From Ruegeria arenilitoris (GTDB taxonomy: Bacteria > Pseudomonadota > Alphaproteobacteria > Rhodobacterales > Rhodobacteraceae): a stretch of 36,204 bases of DNA. Position numbers and translations under genes: made by a program. The stretch's first letter is position 1. Every line of letters starts with the position of its first letter. Of the stretch, positions 1 through 12,349 are shown piece after piece. Under the pieces are notes generated by a model. That model was not told where the DNA came from. It saw only the letters and a program-made list of their open reading frames with translations, and searched no databases. Location: positions 1-36,204 of the forward strand of contig NZ_WQHP01000016.1 in the NCBI RefSeq assembly GCF_013035315.1, given 5' to 3'.

Positions 1-356
1 AATGGAAGACCGTTGCGGCGGCTGAAGCGTATTTTTCAGAAAACCCGGCTGGCACGAAACTAACCGTTCAAGAACTGTGCCGCGAACTCGGGGTATCGAG
101 GCGGTCACTCTTTTTGGCCTTTGAAAAACAACTTGGTGTTGGCCCAAGCAAGTTTCAATCGATTGTCCAGCTGCATCGACTAAGGTCGCTTCTGCTGGCA
201 AGCACCTATGAGAAAGGTGTCATTTCCACGCTCATCGGCGAAGCCGGTTTTAGCCACCTAGGCCGGACATCAGTTGCCTACCGTCAATTCTTCGGTGAGA
301 CGCCGATGGAAACGGCGAGTCGACCAAAAAACGGTTCGGCTGCAGGGGATTCGTAA
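1..356 (+). CDS. AraC-family transcriptional regulator, C-terminal part (cut by window start)
   Basis: The reading frame is open from the first bases of the window to a TAA at 354-356, so the gene begins upstream and only about 117 C-terminal residues are seen. They form a typical AraC DNA-binding domain. The first helix-turn-helix is near 'LTVQELCRELGVSRRSLF' and the second near 'VISTLIGEAGFSHLGRTSVAYRQFFGETP', where the RQFFGETP segment matches the family's conserved closing F-x-x-x-x-G-x-x-P pattern. The ligand-binding domain is outside the window, so effector and targets cannot be named. A TTG at 114 could give a short frame but lies inside the domain and is not the real start. Confidence 0.8.
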   Translation, partial: WKTVAAAEAYFSENPAGTKLTVQELCRELGVSRRSLFLAFEKQLGVGPSKFQSIVQLHRLRSLLLASTYEKGVISTLIGEAGFSHLGRTSVAYRQFFGETPMETASRPKNGSAAGDS

Positions 357-363
357 GACGAGA

Positions 364-441
364 GTCCGCTTGAGCTCATGGCGGCCATTCGCCGCGTCAT
401 AGCTTAGTGTCTATTATGGGCTCGAAGCCGCCATTCGCTGC
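364..441. repeat. Two degenerate copies of an intergenic repeat
   Basis: Two similar units lie head to tail. The best-conserved 15 bases are at 381-395 (GCGGCCATTCGCCGC) and 427-441 (GCCGCCATTCGCTGC), identical at 13 positions, start to start 46 bases apart. Both are preceded by a GTC...GCTC stretch (364-378 and 409-424). From memory, similar 'GTCCGCTT...GCGGCCATTCGCCGC' sequences recur between genes in roseobacters; this is a recollection, not a search result. Confidence 0.45.
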
Positions 442-521
442 ACTTACCGCGAGCGTCAGATTTGCGGTCAGAACGAATATCGTTTCTTTCCTATTAGGCG
501 TTGGATAGCTATAATCCTCGC

Positions 522-776
522 ATGTCAAAGCGGGACAAACTCAAGCGTAACCGTATGAAACGGTACGAAGATTTAGCATCGCGTCAAAACTACGTAGAAC
601 CGATGCAATACTTGTTTGGGCAGCTGAAAGGCGCGGTTGATAAGGGCAATCATGACAAGGCTATCAAGATTGCGATGTTTCTCATTCCATTTGGGCATGC
701 CAAAGCTTTGCCGCGGAAACAGGATGGTGATGAGGTGGGTCCCGACCGCCTTATAGTCAACTTCACGTTGGACTGA
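522..776 (+). CDS. Small basic hypothetical protein, 84 aa
   Basis: I do not recognise this protein. Translation from ATG 522 gives 84 residues: a very basic N-terminus rich in Lys and Arg (residues 1-20), a middle segment that could be two short helices ('YLFGQLKGAVDKGNHDKAIKI'-like, alternating charged and hydrophobic), and an acidic C-terminus ending 'DRLIVNFTLD'. A TTG seven codons upstream (501) is also in frame, but neither start has a convincing ribosome binding site. The layout, basic helix then a 'PDRLIVNF' tail, resembles small proteins encoded near phage terminase genes, but no phage gene is near. Base composition is more AT-rich than the core genes to the right. It sits between an AraC fragment and tRNA-Leu, a common place for acquired DNA. 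Confidence 0.45.
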   Translation: MSKRDKLKRNRMKRYEDLASRQNYVEPMQYLFGQLKGAVDKGNHDKAIKIAMFLIPFGHAKALPRKQDGDEVGPDRLIVNFTLD

Positions 777-879
777 TTAAATCTGAGACATCCGATGCTT
801 TAGACTCTTTAGGATCGAGCGGCTCATCCAGCACAAATCGTATGGGGGACTAATTGGGGGGCTTTGGGCTTAAAAAATA

Positions 880-913
880 TCCCAATGGATTGATTATATT
901 AAACTATTTGGGA
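880..913 (-). terminator. Weak hairpin plus T-run downstream of tRNA-Leu
   Basis: TCCCAA (880-885) and TTGGGA (908-913) are complementary. Read on the minus strand, the hairpin lies just past the tRNA 3' end and is followed by a run of six T (872-877 on the plus strand are A). The stem is only 6 bp with a 22-base loop, so this is a tentative terminator for the tRNA. Confidence 0.3.
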
Positions 914-918
914 ATTAG

Positions 919-1005
919 TGGTGCCCAGGAGAGGACTCGAACCTCCACGTCCATACGGACACTAGCACCTGAAGCTAGCGCGTCTACCAATTCCGCCACC
1001 TGGGC
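919..1005 (-). tRNA. tRNA-Leu, anticodon CAG
   Basis: On the minus strand an 87-base tRNA folds cleanly. The acceptor arms GCCCAGG (1005-999) and CCTGGGC (929-923) pair over 7 bp, with discriminator A and an encoded CCA (921-919). The anticodon stem CTAGC/GCTAG encloses the loop TTCAGGT, giving anticodon CAG (969-971), which reads CUG leucine codons. The long variable arm typical of class II tRNAs (GTCCGTATGGAC region) and the TTCGAGTC T-loop are present. A short frame running across this stretch is not a gene. Confidence 0.97.
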
Positions 1006-1202
1006 AGGTGTCGTGGAGCGGCGTTTAAGCCTACTGGCGGGGAGGGTCAACCAGATTCGGGAAGTTTTTTGAAAGTTTTTTTAACCCACCCGAATTTACC
1101 TTGATTTGGCTAGTCTTTTCGCGGGCGCGCGGCGTTATTGCGCCTTGTTTGAAGCGGTCTGTGGCGCTAGATCGAATAAGACCCACAAGCAGGAGCCCTC
1201 TC

Positions 1203-2186
1203 ATGTCCAAAATGGTCACGATTTATGGCGGATCGGGATTTGTCGGCCGGTATATTGCGCGGTGCATGGCAAGCGAAGGGTGGCGTGTCCGGGTCGCGGT
1301 CAGGCGTCCGAACGAAGCGATGTTTGTCAAAACCTACGGCGTCGTTGGTCAGGTTGAACCCATTCTGTGCAATATCCGCGACGACGCCTCGGTTGCTGCT
1401 GCGATGCACGGGGCTGATGCGGTGGTCAATTGCGTGGGCGTTTTGAACGAGCTCGGCAAGAACGCGTTCGATGCCGTGCAGGCGGACGGCGCGGAACGGA
1501 TCGCGCGTCTGGCTGCCGAGCAAGGCATCGAACGCATGGTGCATATCTCTGCGATCGGAGCAGATGCGGAGTCTGACAGCCAGTATTCTCAGACCAAGGC
1601 GCAGGGCGAAGCGGGGGTGCTGTCCCATATGCCTGATGCGATCATCCTGCGGCCGTCCGTGATTTTCGGAACCGAGGATCAGTTCTTTAACCGTTTCGCG
1701 GGCATGACCCGAATGGGGCCGTTCCTGCCTTTGGTCGGAGCCGAGACCAAGTTTCAGCCGGTTTATGTGGACGACGTGGCCAAGGCTGCCGTACAGGGCG
1801 TCCAGGGGCAGGCGGAACCAGGAATTTACGAGTTGGGCGGACCCGAGGTGAAAACCTTCCGTGCGCTGATGCAGCAAATGCTTGAGGTAATCCACCGCCG
1901 CCGGGTCATCCTCGGGATGCCATTCTTTGTGGCGCGCATCATGGCGGGCGTTTTGGACATTCTGAAATTCGTCAGCTTTCAGCTGTTCCCGAACCACATC
2001 CTGACCCGAGATCAGTTGAAAAACCTGCGCCGCGATAATGTCGTCTCTGCGAACGCCAAAGGATTTGCGGATCTTGGGATTGAGCCTGCTACGCTGGAAT
2101 CGGTTCTTCCGGACTATTTGTGGAAGTTCCGCCCCTCGGGACAGTACGACGACATCCAGAACTCGGCCAACAACCTGCGGACTTGA
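1203..2186 (+). CDS. NAD(P)-binding SDR protein, complex I NDUFA9-like family
   Basis: A 327-residue extended short-chain dehydrogenase/reductase-like protein. The Rossmann nucleotide-binding loop is at residues 9-15 (GGSGFVG), followed by 'VRVAVRRP' at the end of the second strand where the cofactor phosphate or ribose is read, and 'ADAVVNCVGVL' in the middle. The family is related to the NDUFA9/39 kDa accessory subunit of respiratory complex I, which binds NADPH but is not known as a catalyst; many bacterial members are annotated only by this likeness. ATG 1203 is chosen because AGGAG (1191-1195) lies 7 bases upstream; the frame remains open further upstream to 1101 without a comparable signal. 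It ends exactly against the convergent uppP gene, with no base between the two stop codons. Confidence 0.85.
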   Translation: MSKMVTIYGGSGFVGRYIARCMASEGWRVRVAVRRPNEAMFVKTYGVVGQVEPILCNIRDDASVAAAMHGADAVVNCVGVLNELGKNAFDAVQADGAERIARLAAEQGIERMVHISAIGADAESDSQYSQTKAQGEAGVLSHMPDAIILRPSVIFGTEDQFFNRFAGMTRMGPFLPLVGAETKFQPVYVDDVAKAAVQGVQGQAEPGIYELGGPEVKTFRALMQQMLEVIHRRRVILGMPFFVARIMAGVLDILKFVSFQLFPNHILTRDQLKNLRRDNVVSANAKGFADLGIEPATLESVLPDYLWKFRPSGQYDDIQNSANNLRT

Positions 2187-2990
2187 TCAACTGTAGGCAA
2201 TCACCAGCAGGATAACGCCCAGAATCACGCGGTAGATCACGTATGGCGTGAAGCTAACGCTTCGCAACAGGCGCATCATAAGGCTCAGGGCCAGCAGCGC
2301 TGAGGCAAAGGCAAAGACGGCAGCGATCGCGCCATCCCGGGCCAGTTGTGCATCCGCTTGTCGTATCACGTCGACCGAGAGCAGAGCGCCAGACGCCAGA
2401 ATGGTCGGAATCGACATCAGCATCGCAATCCGAGCACCATCCTCGCGCGTGTAGCCCAGTTGCCGTGCGCCGGTGATTGTAATGCCGGACCGAGACGTGC
2501 CGGGTATCAGGGCCAGAACCTGCCACAACCCCATGATCAATGCGTCACGCAGGCCCCAGTCGCGGGCTTCCTTGGTTTGCGGACCTTTCTGATCCATCCA
2601 GTAGAGCACAAGGCCGAAGACCAGCATTGTCCAACCGATGACGGCCATCGACCGGAACGCTTCAATCAGGCCGGTCTTATACAGGATGGCCCCAACGATC
2701 ACCGTTGGAATTGTCGCGACGATCAGGCCAAGGGCCAACCGAGCCTGCGGAGTGTCCGTTCTGCCGGTCAGCGCGTGCGGCAGGCCAATAAGGGCCTGTT
2801 TAACGTCAGACCAGAAATACAGGATCACCGCGCCCAAGGTGCCTACATGCACGGCCACATCTATGGCCAGCCCTTGATCATCCAGCCCGGTCAGGCTGGG
2901 CAGCAGGATCAGATGACCAGACGAAGAGATCGGCAAAAACTCAGTTATTCCCTGAATTATTGCCGCAAGAATCAACTGAAAAAGACTCAT
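2187..2990 (-). CDS. uppP: Undecaprenyl-diphosphatase (UppP/BacA)
   Basis: An integral inner-membrane enzyme that removes one phosphate from undecaprenyl diphosphate, recycling the lipid carrier used for peptidoglycan and other envelope polymers; it is the classic bacitracin-resistance factor. The 267-residue length is usual. Both signature motifs are present: 'QGITEFLPISSSGHL' at residues 13-27, with Glu17 and the serine cluster, and 'PGTSRSG' at 163-169 with the essential Arg167. About eight hydrophobic segments span the rest. It is read towards the NDUFA9-like gene and is divergent from gltD across 230 bp. Expression is probably constitutive; no regulatory site specific to it was recognised. 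Confidence 0.95.
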   Translation of the reverse strand: MSLFQLILAAIIQGITEFLPISSSGHLILLPSLTGLDDQGLAIDVAVHVGTLGAVILYFWSDVKQALIGLPHALTGRTDTPQARLALGLIVATIPTVIVGAILYKTGLIEAFRSMAVIGWTMLVFGLVLYWMDQKGPQTKEARDWGLRDALIMGLWQVLALIPGTSRSGITITGARQLGYTREDGARIAMLMSIPTILASGALLSVDVIRQADAQLARDGAIAAVFAFASALLALSLMMRLLRSVSFTPYVIYRVILGVILLVIAYS

Positions 2991-3072
2991 CTGCCCCGCC
3001 GCGTTATGGTCACGTCTTTGTTTCGCTCAATGGGTATAAGTGTGTCATGGAAAAGGAAAGCGCGCATATAGG

Positions 3073-3096
3073 TCCGAATCGGAACTAAAATTCGGA
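3073..3096. promoter_or_regulatory. Inverted repeat between uppP and gltD
   Basis: TCCGAAT (3073-3079) and ATTCGGA (3090-3096) form perfect 7-bp arms separated by 10 bases, in the AT-rich spacer between the divergent genes uppP and gltD. The spacing could suit a dimeric regulator, or a small hairpin in the gltD leader. A TTGACT at 3153-3158 is a possible -35 element for gltD but I cannot pick a good -10. Function is inferred only. Confidence 0.3.
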
Positions 3097-3220
3097 TTAA
3101 TTTTCAGTATTCCGGCACATTCCCCTCACTTTTCTCAAAATAGGTCAGTACAGTTGACTTTTCATCTGTCATCACATCTCTTAAAGAGACCCGACCAAGC
3201 CAATTCATGGAGTTTGACCC

Positions 3221-4654
3221 GTGGCCAAGCAACCGATGCTGAAATTTGTGCAGATCGACCGCGTCATGCCCGAAAAGCGTGCTGCAGAAGACCGTAGAGA
3301 AGATTTTGATGAGATCTATGCCGAATACGCAGCTGAAAAGGCCAGGGAACAAGCCAGTCGGTGCAGCCAGTGTGGGGTTCCGTACTGTCAGTCGCATTGC
3401 CCATTGCACAATAATATTCCCGATTGGCTTCACCTCACGGCTACAGGTCGATTGGAAGAGGCCTATCAAACCAGTCAGGCAACAAACACCTTCCCTGAAA
3501 TCTGCGGCCGTATCTGCCCGCAGGACCGCCTGTGCGAAGGTAACTGTGTGATCGAACAGTCGGGCCATGGCACGGTCACCATCGGCACCATTGAAAAATA
3601 CATCACGGACACCGCTTGGGACAAGGGCTGGGTCAAACCTGTCGTCCCCGGGGCCGAGCGCAGCGAAAGCGTCGGAATCATCGGCGGTGGCCCCGGTGGA
3701 TTGGCCGCGGCGGATATGCTTCGTCGCGCAGGTATTCAGGTCACGGTCTATGATCGCTATGACCGTGCAGGTGGTCTGTTGATGTACGGCATCCCAGGCT
3801 TTAAGCTGGAAAAGGACATCGTGCAGCGCCGCAATGACCTGCTGGTCGATGGCGGGGTCGAGTTCGTGCTGAACTGTGACGTAGATGCAGCCAAGTTTGC
3901 CGAAATCCGCGCCAAACATGACGCCGTGATCATCGCAACCGGTGTGTACAAGTCTCGCGACCTGTCCATGCCGGGCAGCGGTCTGAACGGTATCGAAAAA
4001 GCCATCGATTTCCTGACCGCATCGAACCGCAAGAGCTTTGGCGACGCCGTCGAAGACTTCGACAACGGTCGTCTGAACGCCGAGGGTAAAAAGGTCGTCG
4101 TGATCGGTGGCGGTGATACTGCGATGGATTGCGTGCGGACCTCGATCCGTCAGGGTGCAACCTCGGTCAAATGTCTGTATCGCCGTGACCGCGCCAACAT
4201 GCCGGGCTCGCAGCGTGAAACGCAGAACGCCGAAGAAGAAGGCGTGGTGTTCGATTGGCTGAGCGCGCCCAAGGGCTTTACCGGCGACGAAAAGGTTTCG
4301 GGCGTGATGGTGCAGAAGATGCGTCTGGGTCAGCCCGATGCCTCTGGCCGACAGGCGCCCGAAGTGATCGAAGGCGCGGACTACGTTGAAGAGGCCGATC
4401 TGGTCATCAAAGCTCTGGGTTTCGAACCCGAAGATCTGCCGACCCTGTTCGGCCAGCCGGACCTGCCCGTTACGCGCTGGGGCACCGTCAAGGCAGCCTT
4501 CCAGACCGGTGCGACTGAGATGGATGGTGTCTATGCGATCGGTGACATCGTGCGCGGTGCCTCACTGGTGGTTTGGGCCATTCGCGATGGTCGTGACTGC
4601 GCCGACGCGATCATCGAACGTTTCAACGCCAAGGCTGCCGTCGCAGCCGAGTAA
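3221..4654 (+). CDS. gltD: Glutamate synthase [NADPH] small (beta) subunit
   Basis: The FAD-containing electron-input subunit of glutamate synthase (GOGAT): it takes electrons from NADPH and passes them through iron-sulfur clusters to the large subunit, which makes two glutamates from glutamine and 2-oxoglutarate. The 477-residue length is typical. The N-terminus holds the cysteine-rich cluster motifs 'CSQCGVPYCQSHCP' (about residues 47-60) and 'CGRICPQDRLCEGNC' (about 90-104). FAD- and NADPH-binding dinucleotide folds follow, marked by 'GIIGGGPGGLAAADMLRRAG' and 'VVVIGGGDTAMDC'. The start is GTG 3221, supported by GGAG (3209-3212); ATG 3236 has no such site. It is the first gene of the operon gltD - GFA protein - gltB, the reverse of the enteric gltBD order. 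Confidence 0.95.
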   Translation: MAKQPMLKFVQIDRVMPEKRAAEDRREDFDEIYAEYAAEKAREQASRCSQCGVPYCQSHCPLHNNIPDWLHLTATGRLEEAYQTSQATNTFPEICGRICPQDRLCEGNCVIEQSGHGTVTIGTIEKYITDTAWDKGWVKPVVPGAERSESVGIIGGGPGGLAAADMLRRAGIQVTVYDRYDRAGGLLMYGIPGFKLEKDIVQRRNDLLVDGGVEFVLNCDVDAAKFAEIRAKHDAVIIATGVYKSRDLSMPGSGLNGIEKAIDFLTASNRKSFGDAVEDFDNGRLNAEGKKVVVIGGGDTAMDCVRTSIRQGATSVKCLYRRDRANMPGSQRETQNAEEEGVVFDWLSAPKGFTGDEKVSGVMVQKMRLGQPDASGRQAPEVIEGADYVEEADLVIKALGFEPEDLPTLFGQPDLPVTRWGTVKAAFQTGATEMDGVYAIGDIVRGASLVVWAIRDGRDCADAIIERFNAKAAVAAE

Positions 4655-4681
4655 CCCAACGCCCAGCGACAGGAGGGTCGG

Positions 4682-5112
4682 ATGCCCGAATTGCAAGGCC
4701 AATGCATGTGCGGCGCGGTCACAGTCACCGCCACCCCGGCGCGGGATGCGCTGGGCGCGTGCCATTGTGACCAGTGCCGTCGTTGGACCAGCTCGATGCT
4801 GGTGACGTTTCAGGCCGAGCCGGGCTATGCCGCATTGGGTCCGGTCAAAACCTACACCTCGTCCGATTGGGCGGAGCGTGCCTTTTGCTCTGAGTGTGGC
4901 TCGGCCCTTTGGTACCGGATCACCCTGCCGGGCGAGATGCACGGTCACACACAGATGGCAGCGGGACTGTTTGAAGACACAGGCCACCCGCTGACTCATG
5001 AACTTTATATCGACAAAAAGCCAACCGGCTATGCGTTCGCGGGCGAGCGCCAACAAATGACCAAAGCCGAGGTCGAGGCGATGTTCGCCCCCTCGGAAGA
5101 AGGAGACAGCCA

Positions 5113-5116
<4 letters not shown>
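4682..5116 (+). CDS. GFA-family (Gfa/CENP-V fold) zinc protein between gltD and gltB
   Basis: A 144-residue member of the glutathione-dependent formaldehyde-activating enzyme-like (GFA) family, small zinc proteins of the Mss4/CENP-V fold. The zinc ligands are visible: Cys8/Cys10 ('QCMCGAV'), 'CHCDQC' (about 28-33) and 'FCSECG' (about 69-74). The founding enzyme joins formaldehyde to glutathione, but most family members have no proven substrate, so only the fold is claimed. AGGAGG (4671-4676) precedes ATG 4682. Its stop overlaps the gltB start as ATGA (5113-5116), so it must be translated coupled to gltB. The place inside a glutamate synthase operon is unusual and suggests a link to glutamate, glutathione or iron-sulfur handling, which is inference. 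Confidence 0.88.
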
Positions 5117-9645
<4,529 letters not shown>

Positions 9646-9672
9646 GCAACGCCAAGGGCGCCTGATCAAAGA

Positions 9673-9704
9673 AACCCGCGTGTTACCAGAAACACGCGGG
9701 TTTT
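9673..9704 (+). terminator. Rho-independent terminator of the glt operon
   Basis: Perfect 12-bp stem: 9673-9684 (AACCCGCGTGTT) pairs with 9691-9702 (AACACGCGGGTT) around a 6-base loop, running into four T (9701-9704). It lies 28 bases after the gltB stop and separates it from the Hint-protein gene. Confidence 0.85.
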
Positions 9705-9832
9705 ATCAATTTGTGTCGATTTTCGCGTATTGATTGCGTTTTTTCGCGAATAACGCCTAGCTAATGCCATAAATTTCTCGGGATTTGCAGCCACACTGCG
9801 TCCCAGAGATATGAGCAGGCAGGAGCAGGCAT

Positions 9833-10792
9833 ATGCCCACGACCTACAAAGATCAGTTCTTTGAGTTGGATCCGGCGAACCCCGGTAACAACGGCACGGT
9901 TGTTGGAACGCCTCTGACAGTCCAGTCTCTGGATATCGTGGATCAGAATGACAATGGCCTGATCAACCGGTTGAGCGGCGACTCGGTCGATGGATCTGAC
10001 ATCACGTCGACCTTCTTCAACGACATGGTGACGATCGAGCTGAGTGACGGGACTCAGGTGACCTATACAGGGGTCACATTCTACCTGGCCGATGGGCGCA
10101 GGGTCTTTACGCCCAATGGCAATCAGGTCCTGCAGAATGGAACGTTCGTCAGCTCGTCCTTCACGGATGTCAGCGACGATTTCGGCGATCCCAACGGGTT
10201 TGGTTCGGTCAATATTGCCGGGGGTGATCTTGGGCCACCCTGCTTTATACCCGGAACCCTGATCGACACACCAGACGGTCCGCGCCTGGTCGAAGACCTA
10301 AAGCCTGGTGATCTGGTTTCTACTGCCGATCACGGCCCGCAAGAGCTGCAATGGGTCGGCCGCACGACGGTTGAGGCCCAAGGAAAACTGGCCCCGATCC
10401 GGCTCGACGCAGGCGTTCTGGGGTTGAATGCGCCTCTGACCGTTTCACCGCAGCACAGGATGCTGGTCGAAGATTGGCGGGCACCATATTTGTTCGGCCA
10501 CCCTGAGGTTTTGATCGCAGCGCATTGTCTGGTGAACGGCAAGACCGTGACTCGTGTCGAAGGTGGGCAGGTCGACTATATCCACCTGCTGTTTGCACAA
10601 CATGAAATCGTCATCGCAAACGGGGCCAAAAGCGAAAGCTATTATCCTGGTCACGCAATCTCGCAGTCGGACAGGGACGTGCGCGCCGAGGTTCTGCGGC
10701 TGTTCCCCGAGCTTTCTCGGCGAAACCCGACCTTGCCGAAAACCGCGCGTCCGGTGGTTCATCCGCGCGAAGGGCGCGCCATCGTGACATAA
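9833..10792 (+). CDS. Hint (Hedgehog/intein) domain-containing protein
   Basis: A 319-residue protein of a kind abundant in Rhodobacterales. Residues 1-136 form an acidic, Asn/Asp/Gly-rich, beta-strand-like region with no signal peptide. A Hint_2-type domain then starts at Cys137 ('CFIPGTLIDTPDG'), the position of the self-cleaving nucleophile in Hedgehog and intein domains. 'TVSPQHRMLV' (about 204-213) gives the conserved histidine, and 'HEIVIANGAKSESYYPG' is the typical C-terminal block. The family is thought to cut the peptide bond before the cysteine and release or re-ligate the N-terminal part; in roseobacters they often accompany secreted, type I-exported proteins, but the role here is unknown. 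ATG 9833 has AGGAG at 9821-9825. It is probably a single-gene unit. Confidence 0.85.
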   Translation: MPTTYKDQFFELDPANPGNNGTVVGTPLTVQSLDIVDQNDNGLINRLSGDSVDGSDITSTFFNDMVTIELSDGTQVTYTGVTFYLADGRRVFTPNGNQVLQNGTFVSSSFTDVSDDFGDPNGFGSVNIAGGDLGPPCFIPGTLIDTPDGPRLVEDLKPGDLVSTADHGPQELQWVGRTTVEAQGKLAPIRLDAGVLGLNAPLTVSPQHRMLVEDWRAPYLFGHPEVLIAAHCLVNGKTVTRVEGGQVDYIHLLFAQHEIVIANGAKSESYYPGHAISQSDRDVRAEVLRLFPELSRRNPTLPKTARPVVHPREGRAIVT

Positions 10793-10831
10793 ACCGTTCC
10801 AAACCCGTTCGCCGCGTCGTATAGCAACAGA

Positions 10832-11566
10832 ATGGCAAGACAAGCAGCGCGCAAGCCGAGCAGAAAAAAAGGCAGAGCGTCAAAAACAAAATCGCAAGTG
10901 ATCCCGCGGATTCGCCGTTGGGTGACACGGGCCGCTTTGGGCGCCGTGGCGCTTATGTTGGGGTTGGTTCTTCTCTATTCGGTGGTCAACCCGCCGGTGA
11001 CTCATACGATCTGGTCGGAATGGCGCAGGCTGGGCAAGGTCGAGCGCGACTGGGTGCCCATGGAGCAGATTGCCCCGATCATGGCCCGATCCGCCGTCGC
11101 GGCGGAGGATGCGAATTTCTGCCTGCATTGGGGCTTTGACGTTGAGGCCATCCGCGACGCGCTGGAGGATGGCGGCAGCCGAGGGGCCTCGACCATCACG
11201 CAGCAAGTCGTGAAGAACGTATTCCTGTGGCAGGGTCGCAGCTGGGTGCGCAAGGCGCTTGAAACATCGATCACGCCGGTGGTCGAAATCTTCTGGAGCA
11301 AACAGCGAATCCTTGAGGTCTATCTGAACGTGGCTGAAACCGGTCAGGGCGTATTCGGGGTCGAAGCGGCCGCGCAGCGGTATTACGGCGTAAGCGCTGA
11401 TCAGATGTCGCCGGTACAGGCGGCGCGTCTAGCCGCGATTCTGCCGTCACCGCGCAACCGGTCGGTTACAGATCCGTCGGTGCGGACCCGCAGGCGGGCT
11501 GCTGCCATCTTGGATGGAGCGGCCACCATCCGCGCAGATGGTCGCGCGGATTGTTTCGAGGATTGA
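10832..11566 (+). CDS. mtgA: Monofunctional biosynthetic peptidoglycan transglycosylase
   Basis: A 244-residue glycosyltransferase family 51 enzyme that polymerises lipid II into glycan strands at the periplasmic face of the inner membrane, without a transpeptidase domain. A basic N-terminus (1-34) is followed by one membrane anchor (about 35-53). GT51 motifs follow in order: 'SAVAAEDANFCLHWG' with catalytic Glu92, 'RGASTITQQVVKNVF' (about 117-131), 'KALE' and 'ILEVYLNVAETGQGVFGVEA'. Length and order match MtgA. No clear ribosome binding site precedes ATG 10832, but the next in-frame ATG would cut into the membrane anchor. It lies 39 bases after the Hint gene and 58 bases before the glutathione S-transferase gene. 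Confidence 0.93.
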   Translation: MARQAARKPSRKKGRASKTKSQVIPRIRRWVTRAALGAVALMLGLVLLYSVVNPPVTHTIWSEWRRLGKVERDWVPMEQIAPIMARSAVAAEDANFCLHWGFDVEAIRDALEDGGSRGASTITQQVVKNVFLWQGRSWVRKALETSITPVVEIFWSKQRILEVYLNVAETGQGVFGVEAAAQRYYGVSADQMSPVQAARLAAILPSPRNRSVTDPSVRTRRRAAAILDGAATIRADGRADCFED

Positions 11567-11624
11567 AACTCTAGGCCCCTCAAGGCTAAAGCTGGGGGGT
11601 ATTCACTGGTTCGATTGGAAGCCC

Positions 11625-12290
11625 ATGGCGCGTCTGTTTCACGTTCCCCTGTCCCCGTATTGCCGCAAGGTCCGCCTGTCGTTGGCGGAAAAGAAGATCG
11701 AAGTCGAACTGGTTGAGGAACGATACTGGGAACAAGACCCAGATTTCCTGCGCCGCAATCCGGCTGGCAAAGTGCCAGTTCTGCGCCTGGATGGGCAGGT
11801 GATGGCCGAAAGCGCGGCTATCTGTGAATACATCGAAGAGACGCGGCCAGAGCCCTCGCTGATGCCGAAAACCCCCGAAGCCCGATACGAAGTGCGGCGC
11901 CTGGTGGGGTGGTTTGATGACAAGTTTCATCACGAGGTTACGTCGAAACTGCTGTATGAGCGGGTAAACAAGAAGGTGACCGGCCAGGGTTACCCGGACA
12001 GCAAGAACGTCAAGGCAGGCGCAAAGGCGATCAAGTATCATTTGGATTACATGGCGTGGTTGCTGGATCACCGCCGTTGGCTGGCGGGCGATCAGATGAC
12101 CCTTGCGGATTTCGCTGCAGCTGCACATCTGTCGGCGCTGGATTATATCTCGGATGTGGACTGGAATCGCTCGCAGGCCGTCAAGGATTGGTACGCTAAG
12201 ATCAAATCTCGGCCTGCCTTCCGGTCTATTCTGGCGGATCAGGTTCCGGGATTCCGGCCGCCGCCCCATTACGCCGATCTGGATTTCTGA
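11625..12290 (+). CDS. Glutathione S-transferase family protein
   Basis: A 221-residue cytosolic GST-like protein. The N-terminal thioredoxin fold begins '[20 protein letters not shown]', with Ser10 and Cys13 in the S-P-Y-C position where GSTs activate glutathione. '[10 protein letters not shown]' holds the cis-proline and '[11 protein letters not shown]' binds the gamma-glutamyl group. The all-helical C-terminal domain runs from about residue 85. Such proteins conjugate glutathione to electrophiles or reduce disulfides; the substrate cannot be told. The frame is open back to an ATG at 11514 inside mtgA, but the thioredoxin fold starts exactly at ATG 11625, so that start is chosen. The gene ends just before a GC-rich hairpin. 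Confidence 0.88.
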   Translation: MARLFHVPLSPYCRKVRLSLAEKKIEVELVEERYWEQDPDFLRRNPAGKVPVLRLDGQVMAESAAICEYIEETRPEPSLMPKTPEARYEVRRLVGWFDDKFHHEVTSKLLYERVNKKVTGQGYPDSKNVKAGAKAIKYHLDYMAWLLDHRRWLAGDQMTLADFAAAAHLSALDYISDVDWNRSQAVKDWYAKIKSRPAFRSILADQVPGFRPPPHYADLDF

Positions 12291-12304
12291 TACTCAGGGT
12301 AGGA

Positions 12305-12343
12305 CCGGGGGCTGTCTGCCCCCGGACCCCCGAAGGTATTTTT
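12305..12343 (+). terminator. GC-rich hairpin of a recurring roseobacter type, after the GST gene
   Basis: CCGGGGGC (12305-12312) pairs perfectly with GCCCCCGG (12318-12325) around TGTCT, followed by ACCCCCGAAGG and the T-run TATTTTT (12337-12343). It follows the GST stop by 14 bases, so it can end that transcript. The tail 'TTAGCCAGATGAAG' continues into the first codons of queG. From memory, this hairpin-plus-tail pattern recurs widely between genes in this bacterial group. Confidence 0.6.
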
Positions 12344-12349
12344 AGCCAG

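Noticed and set aside
854..1072. 72-residue plus-strand frame across the tRNA-Leu gene
   Set aside because: It is read through the antisense of a well-folded tRNA and has no protein-family likeness.
11514..11624. Upstream ATG extension of the GST gene into mtgA
   Set aside because: The added residues are unrelated to the GST fold, which begins exactly at ATG 11625.
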